From Candidimonas nitroreducens (lineage in GTDB: Bacteria > Pseudomonadota > Gammaproteobacteria > Burkholderiales > Burkholderiaceae_B): 64,000 bases of DNA. The DNA is taken from positions 1 to 64,000 of the forward strand of contig NZ_NJIH01000019.1 in NCBI RefSeq assembly GCF_002209565.1. The letters run 5' to 3'. Below are positions 15,629 to 24,279 of the stretch, piece after piece; the stretch's first letter is position 1; each line of letters starts with the position of its first letter. Position numbers and translations under genes: made by a program. The notes under the pieces are model-generated. The model was given only the letters and a program-made list of their open reading frames with translations. It was not told where the DNA came from and ran no database searches.

Positions 15629-17869
15629 CTACAAACCAGGCTCGTCCTGGATCGCCCGTGCGATTGCATCGGGAGTCAGGGGCAGGCTGCGCACCCGCAC
15701 GCCCAGCGCCGCCCGCAGCGCATTGCCGATGGCCGCGGCGGCCGGGCCCAGCGACGGCTCGCCCGCGCCCACGGGCGGATGGCCATTGCCCGGCAGGATT
15801 TCCACGCTGACCTCGGGCACTTGCGAGAAGCGCAGGATCGGGTAGCTTTCCCAATCGCCGTCGACCAGCCCGTAGGCATCGAAATGCGCTTCTTCGTACA
15901 GGGCCCAGGATGTGGCCTGTATGGCGCCGCCTTCGATCTGCTGCACCACGCCCTCGGGGTTGATGACTTCTCCGACATCGACGGCGATGTACAAGTGCCG
16001 CACGCGCAATTCGTGCGTGACTTCGACCCGCGCCACCACGGCGCAGTAGGCGCCCTGTGTCTTGTAGCGCGCGAAGCCCAGGCCCAGCCCGGTATCGGGC
16101 GCGGCCTGCCCGCGCTCATGCCAGCGCGCCATCTCGCAGGCCTTGCGCAGCACTGCCGCCGCACGCGGGTCGCTGAGATTGTCGAGCCGGAACTGCAAGG
16201 GATCGAGTCCATGGGCCAGCGCGATGTCATCGACCATGGCCTCGATCGCATAGACATTGCCGAAGGCGCCCAGGGCGCGCTGCGCCGAGGCGCGCAAGGG
16301 CAGGCCGTCGACGCGGTGGCACACCAGTGCGCTGCAGGGGAAATCGTACAGCGGCACGATATTGCGGTCGGCCCCGCCGCCCGCGGCGGCCGGCGCATTG
16401 ACCGCCGGCCGTGCCGGGGACGGCCGTGCCGTATACCAGCTGCCCAGCAGCGTCGGCGTATCGGCCCGGCCCGGCCGCAGGCTGTGCCCCGGCCCCCATA
16501 CGGTGTGGCGCCAGTCCAGCACCCTGGCGTTCTCGTCGACCTCGGCCTCGATGCGCATGGCCATGGCGGGCCCCATCGGCGACCAATTCAGCTCGTCGGC
16601 CCGCGACCACTGCAGCTTCAGCGGGCGGCCCGGCACGTGGCGCGACAGCCAGGCCGCATCGTATGCGGCATCGTCGGCGCCATTGTGCCCGTAGCAGCCG
16701 GAACCCGGCACATGCGTCACTTCGAGCCGCCCCGTATCGACACCCAGCGCCAGGCACAGGTCGGCTTTCAGGTTGTGGATGCCCTGGGTATGGCTCCAGA
16801 CCTGCATGCTGCCGTCGTCGCGGGTCAATGCCCAGGCGCACGAAGGCCCGATCGAGGCGTGCTTGATGTAGGGCTTGAAGAAGTCGCCCGCGTACAGGCG
16901 GGTGCCAGGCCCGGGTGCCGGCCGCGGGCCGCTTGCGGCCGCGCCGCGCGCACTCGCGGCCGGGGCATGGCCGGCGCCCTGCTCTACCGCGGCCGCCCCC
17001 GGCCGCCGCGACCAGCGCACCGTGCGGCACGGCTGTTCGCGCAGCCACGAGTCGAGGCGCGCCTGCGGCGGCAGCGCCGGCTGCCGGCTCCAGTCGGCCG
17101 CGGCGGCAATCCGGCCCAAGACGCGCTCGGCCAGGTATTCCTGCTCGGCCACCACGCCCAGCAAGGATCCGTCGCGCACCACCGCCAGCACCCCCGGCTG
17201 CGCACGCCACGCGGCCAGGTCGAGCGGGCCCAGCACCGCGCCCGGCGCGGGCGGGCGCAGCACCCGGCCATGCACCATGCCGTCGAGCACCATGTCGTGT
17301 ATGTAGGGATATGCGCCTTCGACTTTTTGCTGGAGGCCGATGGGCTTGCTGCTTACGCCCACATAAGCGCGGCGCGTGGACATCCATTCCGGCCCCACCA
17401 GCTCGACGGGCACGTGCAGGTCGATACGACGGGCCAACTGGCCGTAGCCGCCGCAATCGCGGCCGGCGCAGATGAAGCGCCCGTCGCGCAGCGAGACCGA
17501 GGCGGGATCGCGGCCGCATTCGCGGGCCACGGCGCGCAGGCACAGCACGCGGGCATAAGCGCAGGCGGCCCGCAGCGCCAGGCCCGAATGCTGCACGGAC
17601 AGGCTGCCCGAAGTCATGGACTCGTTCGGGCCGCGCCCGGTCGTGGCAGCATGCATGCGGATGGCGGCCAGATCCACCTGCAATTCGTCGGCGGCGATCT
17701 GCGCCAGGGCGGTGACGATGCCCTGCCCGAGCTCGACCTTGCCGGTGTAGACATCCACCCGGCCGTCGGCGGCAAAGCCCAGCCAGGCGTCCAGGTAGGG
17801 ATTGGCTCGGAGGCTGACCGGCAGCTCTCCGGCCTTGGGCTCGTGGGCGACGGCGAACGCGCTACACAT
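15629..17869 (-). CDS. Molybdenum hydroxylase large subunit (xanthine dehydrogenase family, IorB-like)
   Basis: A 746-aa molybdopterin-binding subunit that would hydroxylate a heteroaromatic ring or aldehyde with water as oxygen donor. The domain order (YTGKVELGQGIVTA early, molybdopterin contacts in the middle, GAGEPSLGP with catalytic Glu704 near the end) and the length match two-subunit isoquinoline 1-oxidoreductase-type enzymes. I start at the ATG at 17869, which overlaps the 2Fe-2S gene by 8 bp; a longer in-frame extension is not protein-like. No FAD subunit and no XdhC-type maturation gene are present in the operon. The substrate is unknown. Confidence 0.87.
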   Translation of the reverse strand: MCSAFAVAHEPKAGELPVSLRANPYLDAWLGFAADGRVDVYTGKVELGQGIVTALAQIAADELQVDLAAIRMHAATTGRGPNESMTSGSLSVQHSGLALRAACAYARVLCLRAVARECGRDPASVSLRDGRFICAGRDCGGYGQLARRIDLHVPVELVGPEWMSTRRAYVGVSSKPIGLQQKVEGAYPYIHDMVLDGMVHGRVLRPPAPGAVLGPLDLAAWRAQPGVLAVVRDGSLLGVVAEQEYLAERVLGRIAAAADWSRQPALPPQARLDSWLREQPCRTVRWSRRPGAAAVEQGAGHAPAASARGAAASGPRPAPGPGTRLYAGDFFKPYIKHASIGPSCAWALTRDDGSMQVWSHTQGIHNLKADLCLALGVDTGRLEVTHVPGSGCYGHNGADDAAYDAAWLSRHVPGRPLKLQWSRADELNWSPMGPAMAMRIEAEVDENARVLDWRHTVWGPGHSLRPGRADTPTLLGSWYTARPSPARPAVNAPAAAGGGADRNIVPLYDFPCSALVCHRVDGLPLRASAQRALGAFGNVYAIEAMVDDIALAHGLDPLQFRLDNLSDPRAAAVLRKACEMARWHERGQAAPDTGLGLGFARYKTQGAYCAVVARVEVTHELRVRHLYIAVDVGEVINPEGVVQQIEGGAIQATSWALYEEAHFDAYGLVDGDWESYPILRFSQVPEVSVEILPGNGHPPVGAGEPSLGPAAAAIGNALRAALGVRVRSLPLTPDAIARAIQDEPGL

Positions 17870-18365
17870 GGCTATGCTCCGCCCAGCGCGAGGCAGCGCC
17901 ACGCACGGCTCGCAATATGCGCAAGTGCGACCCGCAACGGCACAGATTGCGATCCAGCGCGGCCTTGAGCTCGGCATCGGTAGGCGTCGGGTTGGCCTGC
18001 AGCAGGCCCACGCAGGCCATCACCATGCCGGAAGTGCAATAGCCGCATTGCGCGGCGTTGTAGCGTATGAATTCCTGCTGCACGCAGCGCGCCAGCGCCA
18101 GGGCGCCGGCAGCCTCTATGGTGGTGACGCGCTTGCCCGCCACCGACCAGGCCGGCGTATCGCAGGCCAGCGTCGGCCTGTCGTCGACCAGCACGGTGCA
18201 GGCCCCGCACAAGCCCAGGCCGCAGCCGAAATGGCTGCCGCGCAGGCCCAGCTCTTCGCGCAGCAAGTCGAGCAGGCTGCGCTGCGCATCCACTGCGAGC
18301 CGGCGCGGCTCGCCATTGACTTCGAACTCCAGCTCCAGGAGCGTGTTCCCGGTGTCGTGCGACAT
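17862..18365 (-). CDS. 2Fe-2S subunit of the molybdenum hydroxylase (IorA-like)
   Basis: The small subunit with two 2Fe-2S clusters. Numbered from an in-frame Met three codons upstream (18374), the ferredoxin-type Cys residues are 51, 56, 59 and 71 (HFGCGLGLCGACTV...C). The second, helical cluster uses Cys110, 113, 145 and 147 (QCGYCTSGM, NLCRCGSH). Length (167-170 aa) fits the family. It passes electrons from the Mo centre to an external acceptor. The stop overlaps the start of the large subunit, so the two are translationally coupled. Either Met could be the start; I use the second. Confidence 0.93.
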   Translation of the reverse strand: MSHDTGNTLLELEFEVNGEPRRLAVDAQRSLLDLLREELGLRGSHFGCGLGLCGACTVLVDDRPTLACDTPAWSVAGKRVTTIEAAGALALARCVQQEFIRYNAAQCGYCTSGMVMACVGLLQANPTPTDAELKAALDRNLCRCGSHLRILRAVRGAASRWAEHSHV

Positions 18366-18445
18366 GCCTGCCATCCCTGAATGAAGAAAGGCGCGGCGGC
18401 TCCGGGGGCCGCTACGAACGAGCCGCCCGGACGCAAACCGCCCGC

Positions 18446-19435
18446 TTATTGCACCGAAATATGGGCGTCCTTCACGACCTTGCCCAGATTGCGGATGTCG
18501 TCTTCAATGTATTTCTTGAACTGAACCGTGTTCATGACCATGGGCTCGACCCCGTCCTTGGCCCAGGCCGCCTTGATGTCGGGGCTGGAGGTAATTTCGC
18601 TGATCGCCTTGTTGAGCTTTTCCACGACCGCCGCCGGCGTCTTCTTGGGCGCCAGCACGCCCAGCCAGATGTTGGCGTGATAGCCCGGCAGCCCCGCCTC
18701 GGCCATGGTGGGCACGTCGGGCAGGATGGAAGAACGCTTGTCGCCGGTGGTGGCGATGGCGTGCACCTTGCCGCCCTTGATCAGCCCGATCATGGTGGCC
18801 GTGGCGTCGAACATGTAGTTCACTTCGCCCGCGACCACCCCGGTGCGCGCCTGGCCGCTGCTCTTGTAGGGTACGTGCACGACGTTGATGCCGGCCATGG
18901 ATTTGAACAGCTCGCCGGCAATGTGATAGGGCGTGCCGGTGCCCGAACTGGCGTAGTTCAGCTTGCCCGGCTCGGACTTGGCCAGCGCGATGAGTTCTTT
19001 CAGTGTGCGGGCCTTGAGCTTGTCATTGGCCACCAGCACCAGGCTCGACTGGTTGATGGGCGCCACGGGCGCGAAATCGCGCAGCAGCTCGTAGGGCTTT
19101 TTCTTCAGCAGGGTTTCGTTGACGGTCTGGGTATTGGAATTCACCAGCAAGGTGTAGCCGTCGGGAGGCGAGTTGGCCACATAGGCGGTACCGATTACCG
19201 CGCCCGCGCCCGGCTTGTCTTCGACGATGAAAGTCTGGCCGAGCTTCTGCTGCAGCCTCTGGGCAAGCTGGCGCGCATAGACATCCGCGGAACCGCCCGC
19301 ACCAAATGGTACAACTATGGTCACCGGGTGGTTTGGGTATGTGCCAGCGGCCTGAGCCGATAGCGGCGCGGCAGCGACCAGCAGCGCGGCAATACCCGCA
19401 CATAGAGGAAAGGCCTTGGTTTTCCTTGTAGACAT
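18446..19435 (-). CDS. Bug-type periplasmic receptor of the molybdenum-hydroxylase operon
   Basis: A 329-aa receptor with a Sec signal (about 1-29, ending AQA) and YPNHPVTIVVPFGAGGSADV. VPYKS replaces the usual VPYKG. GGAGAC precedes the ATG. It is the first gene of the run Bug, 2Fe-2S, Mo subunit, ModA-like, FAH-family, GntR, all on the minus strand, and so probably captures the compound to be hydroxylated or a related acid. It is divergent from an IclR gene across a spacer with repeated AATGTAC sites. Confidence 0.92.
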   Translation of the reverse strand: MSTRKTKAFPLCAGIAALLVAAAPLSAQAAGTYPNHPVTIVVPFGAGGSADVYARQLAQRLQQKLGQTFIVEDKPGAGAVIGTAYVANSPPDGYTLLVNSNTQTVNETLLKKKPYELLRDFAPVAPINQSSLVLVANDKLKARTLKELIALAKSEPGKLNYASSGTGTPYHIAGELFKSMAGINVVHVPYKSSGQARTGVVAGEVNYMFDATATMIGLIKGGKVHAIATTGDKRSSILPDVPTMAEAGLPGYHANIWLGVLAPKKTPAAVVEKLNKAISEITSSPDIKAAWAKDGVEPMVMNTVQFKKYIEDDIRNLGKVVKDAHISVQ

Positions 19436-19555
19436 GGATTGTCTCCGTTGATAATTTTTTGGTGAAAACGATGCTACTGACAGGGCCGGACATGCCGCCC
19501 TGCACCGCCTGGCTCATTGCGCAGGCGGCTTTCGGCAATGCAAGCTTAGCACAAA

Positions 19556-19615
19556 AATGTACCTTTCAATACATTTAATGTACCAATATAGACATTAATC
19601 TGTGTTCTGTACATT
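19556..19615. promoter_or_regulatory. Candidate IclR operator array
   Basis: AATGTACC occurs at 19556-19563 and 19577-19584, exactly 21 bp (two helical turns) apart. The inverted form GTACATT is at 19609-19615. A perfect palindrome ACATT-T-AATGT lies at 19571-19581. The array sits in the 304-bp divergent spacer between the Bug operon and the IclR gene, where an IclR tetramer would be expected to bind. Confidence 0.55.
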
Positions 19616-19739
19616 GACGCTGGGCAGCCGCGACATTCGCTAGTCGCGAGCAGGCCGGCGCTCGCGTTGCGCGCCCCTGGCTTAACCGGTATCCTCCCTC
19701 GCATGACTGAGCGGCCAGGACACTAGTGACATCATTCCC

Positions 19740-20456
19740 ATGACACCATCCCCCCATCAGGACACTTCCACAGACGGCGTAGCTGCCGTCGACCGTGCGC
19801 TGGCTATCGTCGACGCCGTTGCCAACCGATCCGAGCCCATCACCCTGGCCGACTTGTCCCGCGCCACCGGTTTCTACAAAAGCACTTTGCTGCGGCTCAT
19901 CGTATCGCTCGAGAAGGCCGCGCTGGTGGTGCGCCGCACCGACGGCCGCTACACCCTGGGGCCCTACGCGCACCGGCTGGGGTGCGCCTATGAAGCCACC
20001 TACCAGATCACCGAGACGATACTGCCACTGTTGCAGGAGCTGGTCGACAATGGCAGCGAAAGCGCCTCTTTCCACGTCTATCACGACGTCGGGCTGCGCC
20101 AATGCCTGTTGCGCGTGGATTCACACCACTCCACGCTGGATCGCATCCGCGTGGGCGACCTGCTGCCCCTGAGCCGGGGCGCCGCCGGCCGGCTGATCAG
20201 CAACTATGTCGTCAAGCGGCAGCTCGAGGGCGAGGACGGCCTGCTGGTGATCTCGATGGGGGAACGCGACCCGAACTGCGCGGCGGTGGCCGCGCCGGTC
20301 TTTGGGCCCGACGGCGGGCTGCACGGCGCCATTTCACTGTCCGGCCCCAAAGAACGGTTCACGCCGCAGGCGATCAAGAAGATGTCCCACCTTGTGCAGG
20401 ACGCGGCGCAGTCGGCCACCCGGTCGCTGGGCGGCCACTGGCCCGCGGCAAAATAA
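19740..20456 (+). CDS. IclR-family transcriptional regulator
   Basis: A 238-aa IclR-type regulator. The N-terminal winged helix is at about residues 12-75 (VDRALAIVDAVANRSEPITL, SRATGFYKSTLLRLIVSLEK), and the C-terminal GAF-like effector domain contains LPLSRGAAGR and AAVAAPVFGPDGGLHGAISL. It is divergent from the molybdenum-hydroxylase operon and convergent with the lactonase-like gene 27 bp away. It most likely controls the former and its own gene through the AATGTAC repeats, and may also influence the next module. Confidence 0.9.
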   Translation: MTPSPHQDTSTDGVAAVDRALAIVDAVANRSEPITLADLSRATGFYKSTLLRLIVSLEKAALVVRRTDGRYTLGPYAHRLGCAYEATYQITETILPLLQELVDNGSESASFHVYHDVGLRQCLLRVDSHHSTLDRIRVGDLLPLSRGAAGRLISNYVVKRQLEGEDGLLVISMGERDPNCAAVAAPVFGPDGGLHGAISLSGPKERFTPQAIKKMSHLVQDAAQSATRSLGGHWPAAK

Positions 20457-20483
20457 CGCGGCCGCGCGCCATCGGCGGCGCGG

Positions 20484-21335
20484 CTATTGCCCGTCGGCCA
20501 GCGGCGCTTCGTGCAGGATCGCGATGCCGGTGCTGGCCGCAGACGGCTCCGCCGAAGGGCTGCCGCCCGCACACGCAGGGCCCCGGTATGCCGGATAACG
20601 CTGCAGCACCAGCGGATCATGCCCCGGCACGATGTGTTCCGGCGAGTCGGCGGCCGCGTACAGCCTGGCATAGCCCGACAGCATGTCCGCCACGTTGTAG
20701 ACGATGGGAAATGGCCGCCCGCCGCCCATATTGTCGTAATAATGGCTGGCATCCGAGGCCAGCACCACCCAGCCGCGCCGCGTATGCACGCGCACGGCCT
20801 GCAGGCCTTTGGTGTGGCCGCCGATCTTCATCAGGTGCATGCCGGGCAGCAGCTCCTGGTCGCCGTCATGGAACACGACGCGATCCGCGTAGACATGCCG
20901 CACCAGCGCCACCACGTCCTCTACCGCGTAGGCGTGGCGCAGGGTCTCGTGGCACATGCAGCGCCCGGTGGCGTAGTCGAGCTCGGCATCCTGGACGTGG
21001 AAGCGGGCGCGCGGCAGCAGATCGAGATTGCCCGCGTGATCGTAATGCAGATGCGTCAGTATCACATCGTCCACATCGCCGGGCGCCACGCCCAGCGCAG
21101 CCAGGGACTGCACCGGGCAGCACAGCATCTCGCGCCGGCGGCGTGCGGCCATTGCGGCGTTGAAGCCGGTATCCACCAGCACGACGCGCTCGGCCGAGCG
21201 CGCCAGCCAGACGAAGAAATCCATGGGCATGTCGCCGTCGTGCGGGTCTCCGCCCAGGAAGTTGTCGCGCCGCTGGCGCGGCATCCGCGCATAGCGTATG
21301 GCGTACAGTTCGAACTCAGGCAAGGCCGCAGACAT
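20484..21335 (-). CDS. Metallo-beta-lactamase-fold hydrolase, lactonase-like
   Basis: A 283-aa MBL-fold protein of the N-acyl-homoserine-lactonase-like group. HLHYDH gives the metal motif, IGGHTKG the next His, LASDASHYYDN the bridging Asp, and VPGHDP the last His. The complete metal site contrasts with the protein at 9768-10505. It is the last gene of an operon with MmgE/PrpD and Bug genes, so a catabolic lactone or ester is a likelier substrate than a quorum signal. The C-terminal tail of about 30 residues is Ala/Ser-rich. Confidence 0.85.
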   Translation of the reverse strand: MSAALPEFELYAIRYARMPRQRRDNFLGGDPHDGDMPMDFFVWLARSAERVVLVDTGFNAAMAARRRREMLCCPVQSLAALGVAPGDVDDVILTHLHYDHAGNLDLLPRARFHVQDAELDYATGRCMCHETLRHAYAVEDVVALVRHVYADRVVFHDGDQELLPGMHLMKIGGHTKGLQAVRVHTRRGWVVLASDASHYYDNMGGGRPFPIVYNVADMLSGYARLYAAADSPEHIVPGHDPLVLQRYPAYRGPACAGGSPSAEPSAASTGIAILHEAPLADGQ

Positions 21336-21371
21336 GGTGGTTCTCCGGTTTGGCGAGCAGGCCGATCGCCG

Positions 21372-22370
21372 TCAATTAGTGGGTTCGATGCCTGCATCCT
21401 TCACGACCTGGCCCCACTTGCCATATTCCGCGTCCAGGAACTTCCGAAAGTCCGCGGTCGTGGGGCTGATGGACACCTCTACGCCCGCCTTGGCCAGTAT
21501 CTTGCCGACCTGGGGCTGCTTCATCACTTCCAGCAGCGCGCCATGCAGCTTGTCGACGACGGGCTGCGGGGTTTTCGCGGGCGCCAGCAGCGCAATCCAG
21601 TTGGCCGCGACAAAGCCCGGATACCCCTGCTCGACGGATGTCGGAAGCTTGGGCATGAAGGCGGATCGGGTCTCGCCGGCCAGGGCAATGCCGCGCAGCT
21701 TGTCCGCGACCACGTGCGGATAGACCGCCGGCAGATCGACCACCACCCCGTCGACATGCCCGGCCAGTGTATCGGACACGGCCGGCGCCGCCCCCTTGTA
21801 GGGGACATGCACGAAACGGGCCTCGGGCGCCGCCTTCTTCAGCAGCTCTATGGCCAGGTGAGGCAGGCCGCCCGTGCCCGAAGAGGCCAGGGTCACGCTG
21901 CGGGTCTTGGCGAGCGCCACCAGCTCTTTCAAGTCGTGCGCGGGCACGCCGGGATGCACGGCCAGCACTTCGGGCGTAATGCCGATCAGGCTAATGTCGG
22001 CGAAATCCTTGCGCGCGTCATAAGGGACATGCTTCTGCGTATGCGGCAGGATGACCAGCGGGCTGGCGCTGGAAACAAACAGCGTATAGCCATCGGGCTC
22101 AGCACGCGCGACATGGCCGGCGCCTATCATGCCGGCAGCGCCCGGGCGATTCTCGACCACCACCGGGACACCCAGCATCTTGGCCAAGGGCTGGGAAATG
22201 GCGCGTGCCGTGATGTCGTTGGAACCGCCGGGCGAAAACGCCACCACCAGCGTGATGGGCCGATCGGGGAAGCCGGCGGCAGAGGCGGCGCTTAAGGGCA
22301 GCAGCCCCGCAACGCCGGCGCCCAGGGCGAGGGCCGCGCGCCGGGCGCGCCGTAGAATACTTGCATACAT
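21372..22370 (-). CDS. Bug-type periplasmic receptor of the MmgE/PrpD operon
   Basis: A 332-aa receptor with a basic N-terminus (RRARRA), a Sec signal ending near ASAA, and FPDRPITLVVAFSPGGSND, then VPYKG. AAGGAG precedes the ATG. It lies 42 bp after the MmgE/PrpD gene and 36 bp before the lactonase-like gene. This arrangement suggests uptake of a branched or tricarboxylic acid handled by the dehydratase-like enzyme. Confidence 0.92.
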   Translation of the reverse strand: MYASILRRARRAALALGAGVAGLLPLSAASAAGFPDRPITLVVAFSPGGSNDITARAISQPLAKMLGVPVVVENRPGAAGMIGAGHVARAEPDGYTLFVSSASPLVILPHTQKHVPYDARKDFADISLIGITPEVLAVHPGVPAHDLKELVALAKTRSVTLASSGTGGLPHLAIELLKKAAPEARFVHVPYKGAAPAVSDTLAGHVDGVVVDLPAVYPHVVADKLRGIALAGETRSAFMPKLPTSVEQGYPGFVAANWIALLAPAKTPQPVVDKLHGALLEVMKQPQVGKILAKAGVEVSISPTTADFRKFLDAEYGKWGQVVKDAGIEPTN

Positions 22371-22412
22371 GGGGTCATCTCCTTCCTGTTGGCATGTTCG
22401 GGCCGGGTCTGA

Positions 22413-23780
22413 TCAGGCCGCAGTGCCCGGCTTCAAGATATCGGCCGCATCGCCTGCCGCCTCGATGGCCAGGCAGAATTCCAGCAGCCGGGCTGCGGCC
22501 GGGTCGCCCAGAACCGGGGCGGCCAGGCCGCGGAATTTTTCCGCCAGTTGCGCGTCGCTCATGGGGTGGTCGAGGCTGCCCAGCGCGGATTGGGTAACTT
22601 GCTCCAACACCCTTCCGTCGCGCAGATGCACAGTGACCGCCGCCTGGTTGTCCGCCAGGCCGGCATCGGCGGCCGCCTGCGTGCGCTCCTGCAGCGCGCG
22701 CACCGCCGGCTCCGTCACGCAGGCGATCTGCCCCTGGGCGATGCCTGCCGCGCCATGAACCAGCGCCGCGGCGGCCCAGTGGAACAGGCTGACCTGGGCG
22801 TCGAACTCGTTGTCCGGCAGCTTGCGCCAGGTCAGGTTCAGCGCATCCGGATGCACTCGCAGATCCATGCGCAACACATCCTCGTGGCGCACACCCTGCT
22901 CACGGGCGAGATGCAGGCAGGCGTCGATGGCCGGATGGATCACTATCCCGCAGGGATAGGGCTTGTAGGTGTTGTTCAGAAATTCGTAGCAAGTGCCCAG
23001 ATCTTGCCGGATCAGCGCCGCGTCGGTGGCGCCGGTCAGCACCTGCAGCAAGCCATTTTGCCCGTCGACGGCGTGAGAGCCGCAGGCGAAATCCGCCGAA
23101 GCCATGTAGGCGGCTTCCACCCCGTTGCGCGCGGCCAGCCCGGGCACATAGGTAATCGCCATGCTGCCGTGCGTGGCGCGGAACCCGCAAGCCTGCGCGG
23201 CGGCCAGGCCAATCGCATACACCATGCGCTCGGCCGTCAGGCCCAGCAGCCGCCCCACCGCGGCGGCGGCTCCGATCCCGCCCGACAGGCCCGTCATGTA
23301 CCAACCCAGGCTGGCGCCGCCGGATTTGATGGCGCAACTGACGCGGCACTCCAGCTCCAGCCCCACGACCAGCGCGGCCATGAGGTCGCGGCCGGGCACC
23401 GGGCTGCCCGAGCGGGCCAGCTTGGCCGCCACCGCAAGCAGCGCCGCAGCGACCGGCCCGGTGGGGTGCGTGATAGTGGCCAGGTGGGTGTCGTCGTAAG
23501 TGTGCGCGGAAGAACTCAGGCATCCCAGCAGCGCAGCATGCGATACGCCGACGCACTCACGCCGCGCGAGCAGCGGCACCTCGCCGCGGGACTCCATGGC
23601 AACGATGCCGCGTACGGCGGCATCCATGGTGGCGGTGCGGGCTCCGCCCACGGCGCACGCCACCCAATTCAACCATGCGCGGCCGGCTTCGCGGCGCACC
23701 GTGCCGGGCAGGTTCGACCAGTCCAGATCCACGGCAAATTCCGCCATATGAGGTGCAACACTGGCCTGCTGGTATGCCAT
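22413..23780 (-). CDS. MmgE/PrpD-family protein
   Basis: A 455-aa MmgE/PrpD-fold protein. The family includes 2-methylcitrate dehydratase, cis-aconitate decarboxylase and iminodisuccinate epimerase. The family signature HTYDDTHLATITHPTGPV lies at about residues 93-110, with a mostly helical N-domain and the small C-domain after about 270. The reaction cannot be fixed from sequence. GGAGGCAAGGG precedes the ATG. It is the first gene of an operon with Bug and lactonase-like genes. It is divergent from the aldehyde dehydrogenase operon, with a matching 27-bp element upstream of each. Confidence 0.85.
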   Translation of the reverse strand: MAYQQASVAPHMAEFAVDLDWSNLPGTVRREAGRAWLNWVACAVGGARTATMDAAVRGIVAMESRGEVPLLARRECVGVSHAALLGCLSSSAHTYDDTHLATITHPTGPVAAALLAVAAKLARSGSPVPGRDLMAALVVGLELECRVSCAIKSGGASLGWYMTGLSGGIGAAAAVGRLLGLTAERMVYAIGLAAAQACGFRATHGSMAITYVPGLAARNGVEAAYMASADFACGSHAVDGQNGLLQVLTGATDAALIRQDLGTCYEFLNNTYKPYPCGIVIHPAIDACLHLAREQGVRHEDVLRMDLRVHPDALNLTWRKLPDNEFDAQVSLFHWAAAALVHGAAGIAQGQIACVTEPAVRALQERTQAAADAGLADNQAAVTVHLRDGRVLEQVTQSALGSLDHPMSDAQLAEKFRGLAAPVLGDPAAARLLEFCLAIEAAGDAADILKPGTAA

Positions 23781-23818
23781 TCCCTTGCCTCCAAGTCTAC
23801 TGAGGGTTTGCTTTAAAT

Positions 23819-23845
23819 TGTTCTGTCTGACAGACCGATTGTTCT
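23819..23845 (-). promoter_or_regulatory. 27-bp element, copy upstream of MmgE/PrpD
   Basis: ATTGTTCT occurs at 23817-23824 and 23838-23845, 21 bp apart, flanking a perfect palindrome GTCTG-A-CAGAC at 23825-23835. The 27-bp block matches the reverse complement of 24165-24191 at 21 of 27 positions. It begins 39 bp upstream of the MmgE/PrpD ATG and has the same orientation relative to its gene as the other copy. It is a candidate operator. Confidence 0.6.
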
Positions 23846-24010
23846 TTTTATTTGGATTCTACAACGCTGCCGAAGGCGATGCAATGCCATCGCCCATGCC
23901 CAGCCACCCCGCACGGCAAAATCAGCGTGCCGGACAGCGCCCAGCACGGGAACAGATGCAGGAACAAATACGAAGCTTGCCATGCATGGCGCGCGCGGCG
24001 ACACAGCACG

Positions 24011-24064
24011 GCCTGGCATGACCTGGCCAAGCCTGGCGTGGCGTGGCCTGGCCTGGCCTTGGCG
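24011..24064. repeat. Low-complexity CCTGGC/CGTGGC tandem-like run
   Basis: The stretch is built from irregular repeats of GCCTGGC and GCGTGGC and is followed by an ACACA-rich run to about 24100. It encodes nothing convincing. It lies between the two copies of the 27-bp element in the divergent spacer and may be slippage-prone. Confidence 0.6.
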
Positions 24065-24164
24065 CAGGCGTAGCACAAGACAACACAACACAGCACAGAC
24101 GCAAGCCAAGACGCCGGGCGAGGCTTGACAAGCAATTTTGGGCGGTGCAGAATTTTTAAATATC

Positions 24165-24191
24165 AGAACAACAGTTCTTTCCAACAGAACA
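24165..24191 (+). promoter_or_regulatory. 27-bp element, copy upstream of aldehyde dehydrogenase
   Basis: It contains AGAAC at 24165-24169 and 24186-24190, 21 bp apart, plus the inverted GTTCT at 24174-24178, giving a perfect AGAAC-N4-GTTCT. It matches the reverse complement of 23819-23845 at 21 of 27 positions. It lies 89 bp before the aldehyde dehydrogenase start. Probably the same regulator binds both copies. Confidence 0.6.
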
Positions 24192-24279
24192 TTTAAGACA
24201 GGCGCGAGGCTGCTCATGCTCTCAGGGATGGGCAGCCGTTCGATTTTGCCTACCTCCGCGCCGCACCTCACTTTTTTGG

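Noticed and set aside
15593-17968. A 791-codon open frame on the + strand antisense to the molybdenum hydroxylase
   Set aside because: It has no recognisable domains, a His/Gln/Arg-rich composition typical of antisense frames in GC-rich genes, and the opposite strand encodes a clear enzyme.
20461-20483. GC-rich inverted repeat between the convergent IclR and lactonase-like genes as a terminator
   Set aside because: The arms need a bulge and there is no T-run; not distinguishable from background.
20487-22295. A 602-codon + strand frame across the lactonase-like and Bug genes
   Set aside because: It crosses two real minus-strand genes and has shadow-type composition with no motif.
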